Part shown: one piece after another, positions 28,201 through 37,048 of the stretch | Numbering within the stretch: position 1 is the first letter of the stretch | Layout: every line of letters starts with the position of its first letter | Source: an uncultured Granulosicoccaceae bacterium | GTDB taxonomy: Bacteria > Pseudomonadota > Gammaproteobacteria > Granulosicoccales > Granulosicoccaceae | Length of the DNA stretch: 64,000 bases | Assembly (NCBI GenBank): GCA_938041955.1 | Contig: CALISD010000005.1 | Span: 1-64,000, forward strand | Direction of reading: 5' to 3' | The notes under the pieces: generated by a model | Databases searched by the model: none | Told to the model about the DNA's origin: nothing | Seen by the model: the letters and a program-made list of their open reading frames with translations, nothing else | Made by a program: the position numbers and the translations under genes

Positions 28201-29208
28201 TGCAGATATGCCCCAGTCAGTGTATTCGCCTCGCTGAGGCTTATTGCCAATATCGATATAGTAAGACCCAACAAAATTGTAGTCGCGCTTCCACTCTTTA
28301 ATAATTTCCAGAAGGGGTATTTCAGTCTGCGCAAGCTCCGCGGCAATCATCGCCTGATCCATATCATTGCGCGCAAGAAACACATGATCTGATCTTGACA
28401 CCTGCAATGAAACGGGTGCCGCATCTCCGTAAACCATCCACTGAATAACGCGCCACATGAGATTGTTATCTGCCATCACCTCTTCGTTTGCAAAGTGAAC
28501 CACGCGACCGACACGATCGATTATCTGGGCACCATTGTAAGTTGAGGAACCCGATTTTATTACTGTAAGCGGTGTGGACTGTTCACCTTCTACCGCAGTG
28601 AAGTGTCCAAACCATATTTGCTCGTAGGCAACCAGCTCTTCGTCCGCTTGATAAATTTTACTGACGGGGTGCGTATTATCAGCAATCCTGACAGAAGCAC
28701 TCACTCCATTGAGAAATTCCGCAGGCTCAACACCGAGCACTTCAGCCATCGCACTGCCGTAGTCTGAATAGGCAGACCCGTCAGGCATTAAGGTCAGGAA
28801 CTCGCCAGATGCAACTATGCCAACGCCATTTTCCTGAGCTTGTAATAAACGGGTTTTGATCGATGCTCTGTAAGACGCATCCACATGTGTGAAGCTGGGA
28901 ATGATGATCGCATCATAGTCGAGCAGATTAGCTGTCGCGGCAAGATCAGTTTCATCCAGCAGGTCAAACGGAATACCAGCCATCATTGACTGATGCTGTA
29001 CTGAAGCAAATAGTTGGTTGTAGGCAAACGAATCGTAAAACGCGGTTTTGCTGGACTGCGAGTGAACAATTGCAATGCGGCGATCTTCCAGCGGCAGCTG
29101 CGCCAAGCCAGACCCAAAACCCGGTGAATTAGTTTTATTGTCAACACCACAGCTTATTAAAAGCAGGGCAATGCCCACAATAGTTGCTATTTGCTTGATA
29201 AAACGCAT
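24592..29208 (-). CDS. Multidomain lipoprotein with polysaccharide-deacetylase-like region and repeat domains
   Basis: A 1538-residue predicted outer-membrane lipoprotein (lipobox LISC, Cys20). The start is ATG 29208 with a GGAAG ribosome site; a 28-codon upstream extension is not needed. N-terminal Rossmann-like region, about 34-290 (RRIAIVHSQ, DAIIIPSF, GIVASGEF). About 300-520 resembles a NodB-type carbohydrate esterase, with YYIDIG and the metal-binding-like THSWTHPHH near residue 350 and HWLWHDYGP near 480. Five cadherin-like repeats (NTAPxA...SGxD start, YTP and DSFTY motifs) flank a CBM9-like DGNIADW domain. Two 95-residue repeats with Cys pairs and WGPWSDNAVF close the protein. Combined action on an exopolysaccharide is inferred. 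Confidence 0.8.
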   Translation of the reverse strand: MRFIKQIATIVGIALLLISCGVDNKTNSPGFGSGLAQLPLEDRRIAIVHSQSSKTAFYDSFAYNQLFASVQHQSMMAGIPFDLLDETDLAATANLLDYDAIIIPSFTHVDASYRASIKTRLLQAQENGVGIVASGEFLTLMPDGSAYSDYGSAMAEVLGVEPAEFLNGVSASVRIADNTHPVSKIYQADEELVAYEQIWFGHFTAVEGEQSTPLTVIKSGSSTYNGAQIIDRVGRVVHFANEEVMADNNLMWRVIQWMVYGDAAPVSLQVSRSDHVFLARNDMDQAMIAAELAQTEIPLLEIIKEWKRDYNFVGSYYIDIGNKPQRGEYTDWGISAPLYQQYIALGNEIGTHSWTHPHHTSRLSAEELKFEFQDSAAEIGTQIGVPVVGAAVPGNSESLFVVETLNPWLDYLSGRTGSVGSGYPGAFGFLEPQHDMMYFSLNLSPDFGLIDFQNYTPAEAKIIWKTEIDTVLKHAQRPIVHWLWHDYGPTTQTAAGLYTKDMFTDTIAYAENLGAEFTTVDNMHDRIRAFASADLSVGSSNVISASVTAAGVGQFALKVSDGVQIKSVENWYAYDSEQVFLAEDGGQFEISLGPVPDAVTRITSLPMRARLLTLTGDGNQLSFSMQGEGEVAIVLSDGMKQNASVTGADSFAESDGLLTLRFNNPSTYNVDITAVTPINAAPVASGGSVETESGVATPITLSGSDINGDVISYSILTQPQNGTLTGVAPDFVYVSNTGYSGVDSFNYLVNDGELDSVSAQFNVVVTLPNTAPIANELVLESVVDQPLPFRLSGGDNENMPLTFVVTGQPGNGAISGTVPDLIYTPDAGFSGRDSIEFTVSDSDLTSRAATIVFNVEPQLGRPIATISNPATITLDGNIADWANLVSFGEEAQDVSGVNNSIDWREAWMGHDDTHLYLAYREYGDAQILWGNQIFLDTDSDALTGFSGFTGQFAVGADYLIEGSDLYRYNSDLPDQWLWTYIGDVDSAVTGDTVELKVSRSLFGNLDNLLLFFHGDSAASSGDALDLYPDSVDDQNAVPRTRRFSYTLDPNGNVENTAPIAFYQEIKITDSASYPVTLSGFDQDGDQLDYIVSIPPFLQGTLTGVAPNLVYTPNDSATYDFFSFVVSDGTAISDSRSVQFFKVPAPSPNNRPSAASQTLSVVGASASLPVTLTGADVDGDALTYRVVTQPVTGTLSGTPPNLTYTASASIGQDSFTYVTNDGVDDSVAATVTISVEALPPNTAPQANDLSLTTAFGTAIGVTLGGTDTDNDVLSFSIVTQPLRGALTGIPPQLTYTPFGAVVGPDSFTYKVDDGVDDSAPATVTIDVVVPPPAKPVTLAPANVSQVASDMPIAVSFSALSESISKYQVQRFDRTALQWSYVKTHTAESICSAGTCTTEVAGLSPQQYAVWRVRAYNSAGWGPWSDNAVFSVSEPSMTVPEKPVIQAPIRLQTVSANVPVPVVFYTAGENVSQYQLQRYDRSENRWSYVSVHNASDICSPSTCSTTVGGVSPQKYAVWRLRAYNNAGWGPWSDNAVFNAE

Positions 29209-29587
29209 GTTCTTCCAAAGAAAAATCGGCTCTCTATTCTGAAACGGCCATACTAATAATTGCTTTACGTCATTTGGGTAATGAGACAACATTGAATTGA
29301 ATATAAGGTTATTGATTCAAACAGATTGAACAGGGTGTGCAAATATCACAATATTAACGCTCGGACACTAAAGTTCTGTAGAAGATAAATACCGGGTGGG
29401 TATCCCATGGATGTGTATGATCCGCCTAGCGCAACCGGTTGTCAGTCCATATCAATCGAACAAGTTTGTGGTTCAGCACCGTCCACTGCATTAGTGCCGC
29501 GATCTAAGCAAGTTGAGCTATCAATATCCCATATGGAATTACTAAAAAACGCCCGTAAAAACCACATTGGCGTTGCGAATAAGCCGA
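29209..29587. promoter_or_regulatory. Divergent intergenic region of lipoprotein and MFS genes
   Basis: A 379-bp gap holding promoters for the minus-strand lipoprotein gene and plus-strand MFS gene. A 64-codon open frame at 29407-29601 has no protein-family features and is judged spurious. No operator or RNA element is evident. Confidence 0.4.
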
Positions 29588-30796
29588 ATGAAGACTTTTA
29601 ACAAACCACTCACGGCAACGATAGCCTTCGGCTTCCTGATGACACTGTCTTCAGGATTCGGGCAAACATTTTTTATTTCGTTGTTTAACCCTGAGCTTCG
29701 CGCCGCATTTAATCTGAGCCACGGTGACATCGGCGGCCTCTATTTTATCGGCACCCTGCTAAGTGCCGTTGCCGTTATCTGGTTAGGCAAGCTCATTGAC
29801 CAATTTGATCTAAGGATTTACACCGCGTTTGTCAATATTGGATTGGCGGCGGCATGCTTCACCATCGCAAACGTCAACTCCGCCGCCACATTGATTCTGG
29901 CGTTTTTTATGCTGCGGCTATTTGGCCAAGGACTTTCCGGCCACACTGGCATCACCACCGCATCACGAGTGCAAGCAGAATATAGAGGCCGCACTGTTAG
30001 CCTGGTAGGACTTGGATATTCAACTGGCGAGATCATCCTGCCGTTTTGCACCGTGGCACTAATCAGTGCCTACGGTTGGCGACAAACCTGGACTGTGTAC
30101 GCCGTGCTGGTAATTCTTGTCATCGCTGTCTTTGCTCAGCTGTTACTCAAGAAGCTCAAAGCGTTTAGTCGATCGAGTCACACCCCAAGTGACGATCCAA
30201 AATCATGGAATCGATCACAAGTGATGAGAGATCGTAGATTCTGGATGATCGCTCCTGCGATTTTTTCCCCGTCCATAATTTCGACTGCACTTTTTTTTCA
30301 TCAACAGAGCCTGGCTGAAAGCAACGGTTTCACGTTATCCCACTGGGCCGCTGGCATCGCTGCGTATTCAATCGCAGCAGTACTCAGTTCACTGTTTATA
30401 GGCGTGTTGGTTGATCGTTACAGTGGCGCCCAAGTGGTTCGGTTCTATCTGCTGCCATTCATAACCGCAGTAATTGTTGCGGTATTTCTGCAATCCTTCG
30501 CCCTACCCTTTATCTACTACGCCCTGATTGGCGCAACAGTCGGCATTGGAACACCCGCAGTCAGTGCACTGTGGCTAGAGCTGTACGGGTCCGCTCACAT
30601 AGGTGCTATTCGTGCGCTCACCCATGCATGCATGGTATTCGGCACCGCACTTGGCCCGGTTATTTTCGGCTATCTACTTGACGCGGGCGTCAACTGGAAC
30701 AACTTATTAGCCGCCAGTGCACTATGGATGGCCCTTGCTTCGCTATTGTTAATCACCACCACGCTTGAATGGATTCAAAGCCCCCACCGTGCCTGA
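29588..30796 (+). CDS. Major facilitator superfamily transporter
   Basis: A 402-residue transporter with about 12 helices, arranged as two six-helix halves joined by a polar loop (about 190-210, SRSSHTPSDDPKSW). The first half carries GKLIDQFDLR, an MFS motif-A-like GxLxDxxxxR loop after helix 2. The second half has VGVLVDRYSGAQVVR-like motif A. No substrate is suggested. ATG 29588 is the first good start; a TTG eight codons earlier is possible. Confidence 0.88.
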   Translation: MKTFNKPLTATIAFGFLMTLSSGFGQTFFISLFNPELRAAFNLSHGDIGGLYFIGTLLSAVAVIWLGKLIDQFDLRIYTAFVNIGLAAACFTIANVNSAATLILAFFMLRLFGQGLSGHTGITTASRVQAEYRGRTVSLVGLGYSTGEIILPFCTVALISAYGWRQTWTVYAVLVILVIAVFAQLLLKKLKAFSRSSHTPSDDPKSWNRSQVMRDRRFWMIAPAIFSPSIISTALFFHQQSLAESNGFTLSHWAAGIAAYSIAAVLSSLFIGVLVDRYSGAQVVRFYLLPFITAVIVAVFLQSFALPFIYYALIGATVGIGTPAVSALWLELYGSAHIGAIRALTHACMVFGTALGPVIFGYLLDAGVNWNNLLAASALWMALASLLLITTTLEWIQSPHRA

Positions 30797-31042
30797 TAAC
30801 TCCATCACCACTATTGGTCTGGTAGCAAGGCCGGCAAAAATTAGGCACCGCTTGAAAGTGCGTACCTGATATTGACACTTGCAAGTGCCCATTCGCTAGC
30901 GCTCCGGGCCGACTTTCAGAATCGGTTAAGCAATGAAAAGAATTGACAACTACACCAACCTGTCATTCATCAGGCTACTTTTGCTGCTACATTCGCCGAT
31001 ACACGCTCGTACAAACGTACCCGAAATCGAGGATATGAAACA

Positions 31043-31579
31043 ATGAACTCACTGAATAAAATACAGCAGCTTGTAAAAATCAGTCTCGTCGTTATGACCC
31101 TGCTGATGGCCCCTCTAGCGGCATTCGCTGCAGAAGTTGTTGATATCAATCGTGCGGATGCTGCCACCATGATAGAAAACTGGAAAGGCATTGGTGAGAA
31201 AAAGGCACGCGCCATTGTTGCCTACCGAAAGAAAAACGGTGCGTTTTCCAGTATCAATGATCTAGCCAATGTCACAGGCATCGGAGAGGGATTAATTAAA
31301 AACAACAAAAAATATATGTCTGTATCCAAAGGCGTTATCAAATCGAGCGGCAAACCTACCGCGAGTAAAAGCAGCACTAAAAAAGACACCTCCAAAAAGT
31401 CCACAGCCAAAAACAACAGCAAAGCCACATCCAGCAAAACGACTAAAAAACCGGCCAAGAAAAAAGCAAGTTCTACCGCCAAGAAAGACAGTAAAACAAA
31501 AAAGAAAGAGTGCACCTCTAAGTCTACAGACAAGAAGTGCAAGAAAAAGCCTGCTAAGAAGAAAGCAAAAACCAGCTAG
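31043..31579 (+). CDS. ComEA-like helix-hairpin-helix protein with Lys-rich tail
   Basis: A 178-residue secreted DNA-binding protein. A signal peptide (about 1-28, ending AFAAE) precedes a helix-hairpin-helix domain (about 33-95) with VDINRADAATM, IGEKKARAIVAYR and VTGIGEGLI motifs, typical of ComEA. Residues 105-178 are Lys/Ser/Thr/Ala-rich with Pro-Ala-Lys-Lys units like histone H1. ComEA binds DNA in the periplasm during natural competence; the basic tail would add DNA affinity. No other competence gene is near. This is a fusion of ComEA with an H1-like tail, unlike the classic short form. Confidence 0.85.
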   Translation: MNSLNKIQQLVKISLVVMTLLMAPLAAFAAEVVDINRADAATMIENWKGIGEKKARAIVAYRKKNGAFSSINDLANVTGIGEGLIKNNKKYMSVSKGVIKSSGKPTASKSSTKKDTSKKSTAKNNSKATSSKTTKKPAKKKASSTAKKDSKTKKKECTSKSTDKKCKKKPAKKKAKTS

Positions 31580-31599
31580 GCACTTCGTAAGATCACACT

Positions 31600-31623
31600 C
31601 TGTGGGCCGCAAATAGCCCACAG
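31600..31623 (+). terminator. Hairpin between comEA-like gene and recQ
   Basis: CTGTGGGC (31600-31607) and GCCCACAG (31616-31623) form an 8-bp stem with an 8-base loop between two convergent genes. It lacks a long T run, so bidirectional termination is a moderate-confidence call. Confidence 0.5.
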
Positions 31624-31629
31624 GTTCCT

Positions 31630-33813
31630 CTATTCAATTCCCACTTCAGTTTTTATCGCCGCCTGCACCAATCGCAACAAAGCCATTGGGTATTTACCGT
31701 CAAGCCGCTCATGCACAGGCTTTAATGATTGCTCACCCGTATCAATAGCAAACAATATCTCAGCTTCAAGTTCATTTCGCTCGTCTTCATCAAATACCGA
31801 AGCGATTCTATCTAACGGTAAATCCCCCTCTTTTGCTAATGCAATTAGCCCGATATCAACATGCGATTGCGTTAACTTGCATCGTGCAGCCATATCTAAG
31901 ATATCTGTTCCCTTGTCTAATTCCAATACTAACCTACGCCTGATGTCATCGGCATCAGGAGTATTGTTCTCTTGATTGATCACGTCGAGAAACTGCTGCC
32001 CGTACTTTGATAGCTTGGCCTCACCCACTCCCGAGACAGCAGCCATCGCAGCCAGGGTTTTCGGCTTATTTTCAACCATTTCCATTAACGTAGCATCGTG
32101 GAAGATGACATATGCCGGCACGCCTTGCTCCTTAGCGATTTCACTTCTGCATTCGCGTAGGCTTTCCCATAACTCCGCGTGCTCAGGGCGTACGGTCTTA
32201 CCACCGCTGCGAGCCTTCTTTCGTTTAGCCGGTTTATCATCGACTCTAAACGAGAGTTGCTCTTCGCCTTTTAGCACAGGGCGTGCTGTGGCAGTGAGGC
32301 GTAAACCGCCTTTACTTTCAAGATCTGTCGTTAACAGTGATCGAGCGATCAGCTGCCTGAAAACACTGCGCCATGTATTGGCATCATAAGCAGTACCGAT
32401 GCCGTAGACGGTTAATTTATCGTGCTGAAAACGGCTGATTCGATCGTCACTTTTACCAAGCAGCACATCAACAAGATAAGAGCTACCAAAACGTTGGCCG
32501 GTCCGATAAACAGCTGAAAGGGCCATACGGGCCGCCTCTGTCGCATCCCAGGTATCAACAGGGTTCAGGCAGGTATCACAATTGCCGCACGGCTCATCTA
32601 ATGTTTCACCAAAGTAGCGCAATAGTGTTCTGCGCCTGCACTCAGTGGCTTCACACAAACCAAGCATCGCCGTCAGTTTATGACGCTCAACTTGAATAAT
32701 TTCCTGACTGGCGTCAGACCCGCCTAGCATCTGCTGCAGAGAGATTACATCTTGCAGTCCATACACCATCCATGCAGTCGACGGTAAGCTGTCTCGTCCT
32801 GCGCGACCGGTCTCTTGATAATACGATTCAATGCTCTTCGGCATATCGAGGTGAGCAACAAAGCGTACATCCGGCTTATCTATGCCCATACCAAACGCTA
32901 TCGTTGCCACCATGACCACCGATTCTTCAACGATAAAACGCTGCATGTTCCTGGCTCGATCAGCGCTATCCATCCCAGCGTGATAGCACATGGCGTTGAT
33001 ATCCTGCGTTTTAAGATAAGCCGCAGTTTCTTCGGTCTTTTTACGTGACAGACAATAGACAATACCGGAAGCTTTTGGATATTCTGACTTAATGAAATCC
33101 AATAACTGTTGGCGCGGGTTATTTTTACCTTCTATGCGGTATTGAATGTTCGGTCGATCAAAACTACTGATAAACAATTCGGCTTCTTGCAGACGCAAAT
33201 GCTTGCGAATATCTTCACGGGTATTTTCATCCGCAGTGGCTGTAAGTGCCAGCCTCGGTACCCCCGGATAGTTCTCAGCAAGCGATGAAAGCTGCGTATA
33301 TTCGGGCCGAAAATCATGCCCCCACTGTGACACACAGTGTGCCTCATCAATCGCAAACAGAGCAATCTGCAGACGCGAAAGTAATCCCTGGCCTGTAGCC
33401 GCGACTAACCGCTCTGGCGCCATATAAAGCAGGTCAAGCTCGCCATTGATTGCCTGAGCCTCTACCTGCCGCTGTTCAGCGGTAGACTGACTGGAATTGA
33501 TATAAGCCGCCCGGACGCCGTTCTGACACAGCTGCTGTACCTGATCCTGCATCAATGCGATTAACGGTGAGACAACAATGCCCACACCATCACGCAATAT
33601 GGCAGGTATCTGGAAACAGAGACTTTTACCCCCGCCTGTGGGCATCAATACCAAAGTGTCATGTCCTTCAATCGTGCGGTCGATAACGGCAAGCTGATCG
33701 CCACGAAACTGTTGATATCCAAACAGATTCTGCAAACATTGATGGGCTGAGTTTTGTGTAGGCAAAGCGAAACACCTGCTTAAGTTTTTGCGATGCACTC
33801 CCGATAAGACCAT
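31630..33813 (-). CDS. recQ: ATP-dependent DNA helicase RecQ
   Basis: A superfamily-2 3'-5' helicase of about 727 residues, somewhat longer than the usual 600-610. The helicase core has [10 protein letters not shown] (Q-motif-like), [14 protein letters not shown] (Walker A), [15 protein letters not shown] (DEAH), and [10 protein letters not shown] zinc-binding RQC-type segment has four cysteines in CEATECRRR and CGNCDTC. An HRDC domain follows ([14 protein letters not shown]), then an extra 110-residue helical C-terminal part. It acts in recombination repair. The start is ambiguous: ATG 33813 or TTG 33765, the latter with an AGCAGG ribosome site. It diverges from the DUF1800 gene. Confidence 0.92.
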   Translation of the reverse strand: MVLSGVHRKNLSRCFALPTQNSAHQCLQNLFGYQQFRGDQLAVIDRTIEGHDTLVLMPTGGGKSLCFQIPAILRDGVGIVVSPLIALMQDQVQQLCQNGVRAAYINSSQSTAEQRQVEAQAINGELDLLYMAPERLVAATGQGLLSRLQIALFAIDEAHCVSQWGHDFRPEYTQLSSLAENYPGVPRLALTATADENTREDIRKHLRLQEAELFISSFDRPNIQYRIEGKNNPRQQLLDFIKSEYPKASGIVYCLSRKKTEETAAYLKTQDINAMCYHAGMDSADRARNMQRFIVEESVVMVATIAFGMGIDKPDVRFVAHLDMPKSIESYYQETGRAGRDSLPSTAWMVYGLQDVISLQQMLGGSDASQEIIQVERHKLTAMLGLCEATECRRRTLLRYFGETLDEPCGNCDTCLNPVDTWDATEAARMALSAVYRTGQRFGSSYLVDVLLGKSDDRISRFQHDKLTVYGIGTAYDANTWRSVFRQLIARSLLTTDLESKGGLRLTATARPVLKGEEQLSFRVDDKPAKRKKARSGGKTVRPEHAELWESLRECRSEIAKEQGVPAYVIFHDATLMEMVENKPKTLAAMAAVSGVGEAKLSKYGQQFLDVINQENNTPDADDIRRRLVLELDKGTDILDMAARCKLTQSHVDIGLIALAKEGDLPLDRIASVFDEDERNELEAEILFAIDTGEQSLKPVHERLDGKYPMALLRLVQAAIKTEVGIE

Positions 33814-33916
33814 CAACCTGCGGAAGATTCGACGAGGTGCAAGGTTATTGTATCTCGCTGCCCGGATAAAAAAACAAAATAAATACACCGGCATCACTCA
33901 CAGCCTGGTAGTGAAA

Positions 33917-35635
33917 ATGCGAACTAACCCCCGTTTTAAAAAATCAACCATACGTCTGTCAGCCCATGCTTTGATGGTCACCAGCGCTCTACTGCTCGGT
34001 GCCTGCGGCGGCGGCGGTGACAAGCTATACAATGAAACCGGCATCGATTCAGGAAGTATCAGCAGCACCTACAAAATAGACAGTAGCGGCGCGCCTTCAC
34101 TGGGTGCTGCACTACCGCAAAAATTAAATGATGATTTCGATGCCGCGCGCTTTCTCCACCGAGCGAGCTTTGGCCCGACAGAGTCAAGCATCGCCCGCTT
34201 ACGCGACATTGGTTACGTTGCATGGGTAGCGGAACAGATGCAAAAGCCTGCAACCTTCATGCTTCCAGTGACACGACAACACAACCCTCCTCGTTGGGGC
34301 GAACACGTAAACAGCTGGCTCGAAAATGCCACTAACGCCGATGATCAACTGAGGCAACGAGTGGCCTATGCGCTGTCGCAATTCTTCGTGGTGTCAGATC
34401 AAGGAGGTCTCGGTGGTGAGCAGGCAGCTCTGTCGAACTACTACGATATCTTAGTCGCAAATAGTTTCGGCAACTTCCGTGAGCTACTGGAGCTGGTTAC
34501 TCTGAGCCCCATTATGGGGGATTACCTCAGTATGAAAGGCAACCAGAAACCAGATCCGGAAAACGGCATCAGGCCAGATGAAAACTACGCCCGTGAACTA
34601 CTCCAGCTGTTCTCCATTGGACTGGTACAAATGGAAACCGATGGCACCGTGATGTTGGATGAGAACGGCGTGCCGATTCCCACTTATGATCAACAAGTAG
34701 TTGAGGCGTTCGCACATGTATTTACTGGTTGGCATTTTACCGGTGTAGAAAACTGGAACTATCCCAAAAACAAAGACTGGTATACACCGATGCAGGCCTA
34801 TCAAAAGCGTCACGATAACGGCGAGAAAACCCTTTTGAACGGTGTTGTACTTCCCGCCGGACAATCAGCAGAACAAGACCTTAAGGGTGCACTCGACAAT
34901 ATATTTAATCATAAAAATGTTGCCCCATTTTTCGCCAAACATATGATCTCGCAAATGGTCACCAGCAACCCGTCATCAGCATATATAAAGCGCGTAGCTG
35001 ATACATTCAACGACGACGGCAACGGCGTACGCGGAAACATCGGCGCCGTTGTGGCTGCCACCTTACTTGATGAAGAGGCGATCAATGGCCATCAGATGAA
35101 CCCTGAAGTGTTTGGCAAACTTCGAGAACCGGTAGTTCGACTTGTCTCCCTGTGGCGAGCTTTCGACGGCAACCCGGCACATCCGGATTTCAGCTACGGC
35201 TGGCTAAAAGCCAGGCTCGCACAAGCGCCGTTGCAATCCCCCTCAGTATTTAACTTCTTCTCACCCGCCTTCAGCCAAGGGGGTGTAATACGCGATATGG
35301 AGTTAAAGTCGCCTGAATTTCAAATTCACAATGAGAGCAGCATTATCAACATTACCAGTGCAATGCTTTCCCACACTATTTGGAATAACACAGAATCAAC
35401 TTCAGACCAAAATCTGGCACCGATAAATATTTCCAAACTGATGTTACTGGATGCTGATCGCGAATCGCTCTATGCGCTGCTCGGCAAACTCACACTTGGC
35501 AATCCGCTCAGTGACCACTTGCGCACGCAAGCGGACTACCTACTTGATGCACGTAAAAACGCATCATCAGAGCTTCGAGCGGAAGAATTATTGTTCTTGT
35601 TTGTCTCATCTCCTGAAGCTGCAGTGCAACGATAG
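33917..35635 (+). CDS. DUF1800 domain lipoprotein
   Basis: A 572-residue protein with lipobox LLGAC (Cys30), starting at ATG 33917. The DUF1800 region shows RFLHRASFGPT near residue 80 and PDENYARELLQLFSIG near 220. DUF1800 proteins of unknown biochemical role almost always pair with a DUF1501 gene, as here, 14 bp downstream. The N-terminal Cys-Gly-rich linker is typical. An upstream in-frame extension to 33788 has no signal-peptide character and is not used. Confidence 0.85.
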   Translation: MRTNPRFKKSTIRLSAHALMVTSALLLGACGGGGDKLYNETGIDSGSISSTYKIDSSGAPSLGAALPQKLNDDFDAARFLHRASFGPTESSIARLRDIGYVAWVAEQMQKPATFMLPVTRQHNPPRWGEHVNSWLENATNADDQLRQRVAYALSQFFVVSDQGGLGGEQAALSNYYDILVANSFGNFRELLELVTLSPIMGDYLSMKGNQKPDPENGIRPDENYARELLQLFSIGLVQMETDGTVMLDENGVPIPTYDQQVVEAFAHVFTGWHFTGVENWNYPKNKDWYTPMQAYQKRHDNGEKTLLNGVVLPAGQSAEQDLKGALDNIFNHKNVAPFFAKHMISQMVTSNPSSAYIKRVADTFNDDGNGVRGNIGAVVAATLLDEEAINGHQMNPEVFGKLREPVVRLVSLWRAFDGNPAHPDFSYGWLKARLAQAPLQSPSVFNFFSPAFSQGGVIRDMELKSPEFQIHNESSIINITSAMLSHTIWNNTESTSDQNLAPINISKLMLLDADRESLYALLGKLTLGNPLSDHLRTQADYLLDARKNASSELRAEELLFLFVSSPEAAVQR

Positions 35636-35649
35636 CGATATTGAAAAAC

Positions 35650-37005
35650 ATGAACAAATACACTCGCAGAAAATTTATGCAACTCGGCTGTCGCACTATC
35701 CTTGGTGCAGGACTTGCCGGCGGCTCAGTGACAAAATTTGCCCATGCCCAGGCAAGCGGTGGCGACTATCGCGCACTGGTGTGCATCCATTTAAATGGTG
35801 GCAATGACGGTTTTAATATGATCGTCCCTGCCGCCGGCGCAGGGTACGCCGAGTACGCACAAGGCCGTGGCCATCTTGCCGTACCGGCCAACGACTTACT
35901 GCTTATGAACCCCGCGACAGCAAATACTACTGCAGTCGGGCTCAACCCGCACATGGCCGCCCTTAAACCGTTATTTGAAAGTGGGCAACTGGCCTTCCAG
36001 GCTAATGTCGGAACGTTGCTTGAACCCGGCACTGCTGAGGACGTACGCAACAAATCCATTCGTTTACCGGAACAACTTTTTTCGCACAACGATCAGACAC
36101 GTCAATGGCAGAAGCTAAATCATTATCACCAAACAAACTCAGGTTGGGGAGCACGCGCGGCTGACATTATTGGCAGAAGTCAGCCCAATCCAAACCTTGC
36201 ATCTATCAGTCTTACTGGTAGCAACGACTGGCAGTCAGGCGGGGATTTTTCAGCGTTTAATATCAATAGCGATGGCGTTCGCGCCTATTCAGGTATGGAA
36301 GATCATCAATCAGAATGGCAGATGCCGCGCCGCGAAGCATTTATTCAATTACTGCACGCGCAATACAATAACGTATTTGAAAAAGCCTACGCTGAGCTAC
36401 AGTCCAGAGCATTGGTCTTATCCACCAACGTTGGCGCAGCACTAGCCAAACGCGGCGAGCTTCAAACGCCAGTTCCCGAAAACAACCCGCTTGCCGATCA
36501 ACTGGCAATGGTGGCAAAACTGATTTCCATAAAAGACGAGTTTCGCCTTTATCGACAGTTGTTTTATGTTGAACTCGGCGGTTTCGATACCCACGATTAT
36601 CAGCTCGAAAAGCAACCCGCCTTATACGCCAACATTGCCTCAGCACTAGAGTTTTTCAACCAGGCATTGCTTGAGATTGGCCATCAGGACAATGTGGTCA
36701 GTTTTACTACATCAGACTTTGGGCGCTCTGTCACCAGTAACGGCGATGGTACTGATCACGGTTGGGGAAATCACCACATTGTGATGGGCAACGCGGTTGC
36801 AGGGGGTGATATTTATGGATCAATTCCCAGAATACTTGTTGATGGCCCGGATGACTCCAGAAATGGTCGCATCGTACCGACAACTGCCGTATGCCAATAT
36901 GCCGCGACCATGCTGAATTGGCTAGGACTAAACAGTACAGAGATTGATCAGTTACTGCCTTCTCTGAAATACTTTGATAATCACAATCTGGGATTTTTAG
37001 CGTGA
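35650..37005 (+). CDS. DUF1501 family Tat-exported protein
   Basis: A 451-residue protein with a twin-arginine signal (TRRKFMQLG, Arg6-Arg7, cleavage after AHA near residue 33). The mature protein has LVCIHLNGGNDGFNM (sulfatase-like nucleotide/phosphate-binding region), FGRSVTSNGDGTDHGWG with conserved Asp/His, and the DUF1501 C-terminal WLGL. It is encoded in tandem with the DUF1800 gene and likely acts with it in the periplasm. The pair is conserved in many bacteria; the reaction is unknown. A TTG at 35641 adds three residues and is less likely. Confidence 0.88.
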   Translation: MNKYTRRKFMQLGCRTILGAGLAGGSVTKFAHAQASGGDYRALVCIHLNGGNDGFNMIVPAAGAGYAEYAQGRGHLAVPANDLLLMNPATANTTAVGLNPHMAALKPLFESGQLAFQANVGTLLEPGTAEDVRNKSIRLPEQLFSHNDQTRQWQKLNHYHQTNSGWGARAADIIGRSQPNPNLASISLTGSNDWQSGGDFSAFNINSDGVRAYSGMEDHQSEWQMPRREAFIQLLHAQYNNVFEKAYAELQSRALVLSTNVGAALAKRGELQTPVPENNPLADQLAMVAKLISIKDEFRLYRQLFYVELGGFDTHDYQLEKQPALYANIASALEFFNQALLEIGHQDNVVSFTTSDFGRSVTSNGDGTDHGWGNHHIVMGNAVAGGDIYGSIPRILVDGPDDSRNGRIVPTTAVCQYAATMLNWLGLNSTEIDQLLPSLKYFDNHNLGFLA

Positions 37006-37048
37006 TTGAAATAATCAGGCTACGTCCTATAACAATGTCGACCCTAAA

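Noticed and set aside
29407..29601. 64-codon open frame before the MFS gene
   Set aside because: No ribosome site, no family features, and it overlaps the MFS start.
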